A DNA stretch of 24,755 nt from an uncultured Eubacteriales bacterium (GTDB lineage: Bacteria > Bacillota > Clostridia > Monoglobales > Monoglobaceae): assembly GCA_905201285.1 (NCBI GenBank), contig CAJKNM010000018.1:1-24755 (forward strand). The letters are read 5' to 3'. The first letter of the stretch is position 1, and every line of letters begins with the position of its first letter. Positions 22,865 to 24,755 of the stretch are shown one piece after another. The notes under the pieces are model-generated. The model was not told where the DNA came from. It made no database searches and worked only from the letters and a program-made list of their open reading frames with translations. The translations under genes were made by a program, and so were the position numbers.

Positions 22865-24667
22865 ATGAACATAAAAATATTTAAAAGAGTCGCGGCTGTT
22901 ACAGCGGCGGCTCTTATGACTGTTTCGGCTGTATATGCTGATTCGGAACCGTCATGGTGGGCTCAAACCGATGTAAACGAAGCAATCGAATCGGGAATTG
23001 TCCCCGATGACCTACAGACAGGCTATACCGAAAGTCTGTCAAGGGCAGGCTTCACTCATCTCGCCATAGCATATTTGGCCAAGCTCCAGGGGCTTACACC
23101 CGACAAGCTCGAGGACGGCGGAACGCCGTTTTCCGACACGAACGACCCATATGTCACCGCCGCGTATAACCGCGGTATAATCAACGGCAGGGGTGACGGA
23201 AGCTTTGCTCCCGACAATAGCATCACCAGACAAGAGGCGGCCAAGATTCTCATAAACACTCAGGCGGCATATTTAGGAAAGACCCCGACCGGCACCGGCG
23301 AATTAATATCCTACACAGACAACGCTTCAATTGCTGACTGGGCACGCGAATATGTCGAGCTTGCAACCCGTATGCAAATTATGAAGGGTATGGAGGACGG
23401 AAGCTTTTCGCCCGACGGAACATACACAACCGAACAAGCAATAATCACCTTCATCAGACTTTTCAGAAACATAAACTCAGATGAAACAAAAGACCCGACA
23501 TGGGATAACGAGAACCCTCCCATCATAGGAATTCTTAAAGTTATAGACGGCGAATTAAATAACGGAAGCGAAAACATAACACTAAACGGTGTAAATATCG
23601 GAAATTGGCTTCTCGTTGAAACATGGCTCAGTCCGATTTCCGACCCGAACGAGAGTATGGCAAACTCTGATATAATTCGTATTTTAACCGACAGATTCGG
23701 CGAAGCCGCCGCCGATGAAATTATTGAAAAATATCAAGACAGCTATATAACCGAGGCTGATTTTGAGAGAATAGCAAGGCTGGGTTTTAACTGTGTACGA
23801 ATTCCGTTTTGGTACAGAAACTTTATGTCCGAGGACGGAGAATGGCTGAGTGATAACCCTGACGAAATACAAGGCTTCAGACGCCTTGACTGGGCCCTTG
23901 ACCAATGCAAAAAATACGGAATTTACGCCGTTCTCGATATGCACGGATGCCCCGGCGGCCAAAGCCTTAACCACAGCACCGGCACAAACGGAAGCAACAC
24001 ACTTTATACAAACCGGGACAATCAAAAGATGATGGAAAAGTTATGGACGACTATCGCCGACCGATACAAGGATAATCCTTGCATCGCGGCTTATGACATA
24101 ATGAATGAGCCTCACAACAACGGCGGAAACAACAGCCCGAAGGCGTGGAAACCCGAAAGTCCTCAAGCGGTCAGCTTAACCAACAGTGTTTATGACACAA
24201 TGATAAAAGCAATCAGACGCGTTGACCAAAACCACGTCATAACCGTTGAAGGTATCTGGAGTATGAAGGTTCTTCCGAACCCCGTTGATTACGGATGGAC
24301 AAATATGATGTATCAGCTTCATATATACGATGATAATGAATATATGATAAACGAAAGAATAAAAGAGCTTCGTTCCGCTCAAAAGGAGTATGGTGTCGCC
24401 GTATATGTTGGGGAATACAACAGCAGAAGCCGCGAAAGATTTGCGGCCGGGCGATATTCAACCGAAAAGATAAATCGCTCGAAATGGAACTATAAGGGCG
24501 TATGTGCCGGCTTCGATGGTTGGAGCCTATTCAATAAAAATCTTGACACAAGGGCGGATATAACCTCAGAATCAGCTGAAAATCTAATGAAGCTCTTAGG
24601 CGATGATATGCTGACCGAAAACGGCTTCTATTTTGACACAAGAGAGTATAATAAAATAAAAGAGTAA
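22865..24667 (+). CDS. SLH-anchored glycoside hydrolase family 5 protein
   Basis: 600 residues; AGGAG at 22848-22852 precedes ATG 22865. A signal peptide covers residues 1-25. Three SLH repeats lie at about 28-75 (diverged), 87-140 (FSDTNDPYVTAAYNRG, INGRGDGSFAPDN) and 149-205 (YTDNASIADWAREYVELA, MKGMEDGSFSPDG). The GH5 catalytic domain runs from about 237 to 590. It has GVNIGNWLLVE, NCVRIPFW, LDMHGCPGGQ, the acid/base Glu415 in DIMNEPH, and the nucleophile Glu517 in YVGEYNSR. The GNWL and DMHG-PGGQ pattern resembles the exo-beta-1,3-glucanase side of GH5 more than classical endo-cellulases, but the substrate is not settled. The enzyme would be held on the cell wall by its SLH domains and act on external beta-glucans. 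It lies 44 bases after glnN and may depend on its transcript. Confidence 0.92.
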   Translation: MNIKIFKRVAAVTAAALMTVSAVYADSEPSWWAQTDVNEAIESGIVPDDLQTGYTESLSRAGFTHLAIAYLAKLQGLTPDKLEDGGTPFSDTNDPYVTAAYNRGIINGRGDGSFAPDNSITRQEAAKILINTQAAYLGKTPTGTGELISYTDNASIADWAREYVELATRMQIMKGMEDGSFSPDGTYTTEQAIITFIRLFRNINSDETKDPTWDNENPPIIGILKVIDGELNNGSENITLNGVNIGNWLLVETWLSPISDPNESMANSDIIRILTDRFGEAAADEIIEKYQDSYITEADFERIARLGFNCVRIPFWYRNFMSEDGEWLSDNPDEIQGFRRLDWALDQCKKYGIYAVLDMHGCPGGQSLNHSTGTNGSNTLYTNRDNQKMMEKLWTTIADRYKDNPCIAAYDIMNEPHNNGGNNSPKAWKPESPQAVSLTNSVYDTMIKAIRRVDQNHVITVEGIWSMKVLPNPVDYGWTNMMYQLHIYDDNEYMINERIKELRSAQKEYGVAVYVGEYNSRSRERFAAGRYSTEKINRSKWNYKGVCAGFDGWSLFNKNLDTRADITSESAENLMKLLGDDMLTENGFYFDTREYNKIKE

Positions 24668-24755
24668 ATCATTTTATTTAAAAACCGGTTTTGTTTTAAC
24701 CCGGCAAGATATTGTTTTGAACATAAATATCAAAATAATTTTATTGGCTGCCGCG
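24668..24755. other. Intergenic tail at the window edge
   Basis: An imperfect CCGG-centred inverted repeat at about 24682-24704 (AAAACCGGTTTT is itself palindromic), followed by no T run. No gene, promoter or convincing terminator is seen before the window ends. Confidence 0.4.

Overview
The window looks like a chromosomal segment from an uncultured member of the Clostridia (Firmicutes). Supporting signs are GGAGG-type ribosome binding sites, TTGACA/TATAAT-type promoters with 17-base spacers, S-layer homology (SLH) proteins, a type III glutamine synthetase, a Gx-transporter/NusG-II pair, and the miaB - ylbF/ymcA family - mutS - mutL - miaA order, which resembles the Bacillus/Clostridium mismatch-repair neighbourhood. 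Genus cannot be read from the sequence; an SLH-anchored GH5 glycosidase would fit a gut or rumen organism living on polysaccharides.

Layout. (1) Positions 1-3796 are the AT-rich end of a surface-polysaccharide locus: the 3' end of an FrhB/FdhB-like gene, a LytR-CpsA-Psr (LCP) protein with an unusual second membrane anchor, and a polysaccharide flippase, tightly spaced on the + strand. (2) Positions 3921-6825 hold a self-contained unit: promoter, a large secreted protein (beta-helix-like region, two InlB-type repeats, copper-amine-oxidase-N-like domain) and a strong terminator. (3) Positions 6826-7457 contain an unannotated 43-codon gene for a Lys/Arg/His-rich peptide and two serine tRNAs on the - strand with their own promoter and terminator. 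(4) Positions 7567-8555 carry a - strand pair (NusG-II protein and Gx-type membrane protein), with a palindrome inside the promoter. (5) Positions 8573-11295 run divergently: nicotinate phosphoribosyltransferase followed by a PRPP synthase of the divergent long type, so the second enzyme makes a substrate of the first. (6) Positions 11327-19613 are a long + strand run: miaB, a broken or shortened SGNH hydrolase, a YlbF/YmcA-family protein with a Cys-rich tail, mutS, mutL and miaA, ended by a terminator. Two genes modify tRNA A37 and two perform mismatch repair. (7) Positions 19690-24667 hold an SLH-only secreted protein, type III glutamine synthetase behind a ~235-nt leader with a well-nested predicted RNA fold, and an SLH-GH5 surface glycosidase.

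The most interesting unexplained items are the structured leader upstream of the glutamine synthetase gene, the tiny basic-peptide gene preceded by a hairpin, the SGNH hydrolase interrupted by an in-frame stop, and the palindromic operator candidate at 8536-8549. No CRISPR array, insertion sequence or prophage was seen. All domain and structure calls were made by eye; no search or folding program was run.
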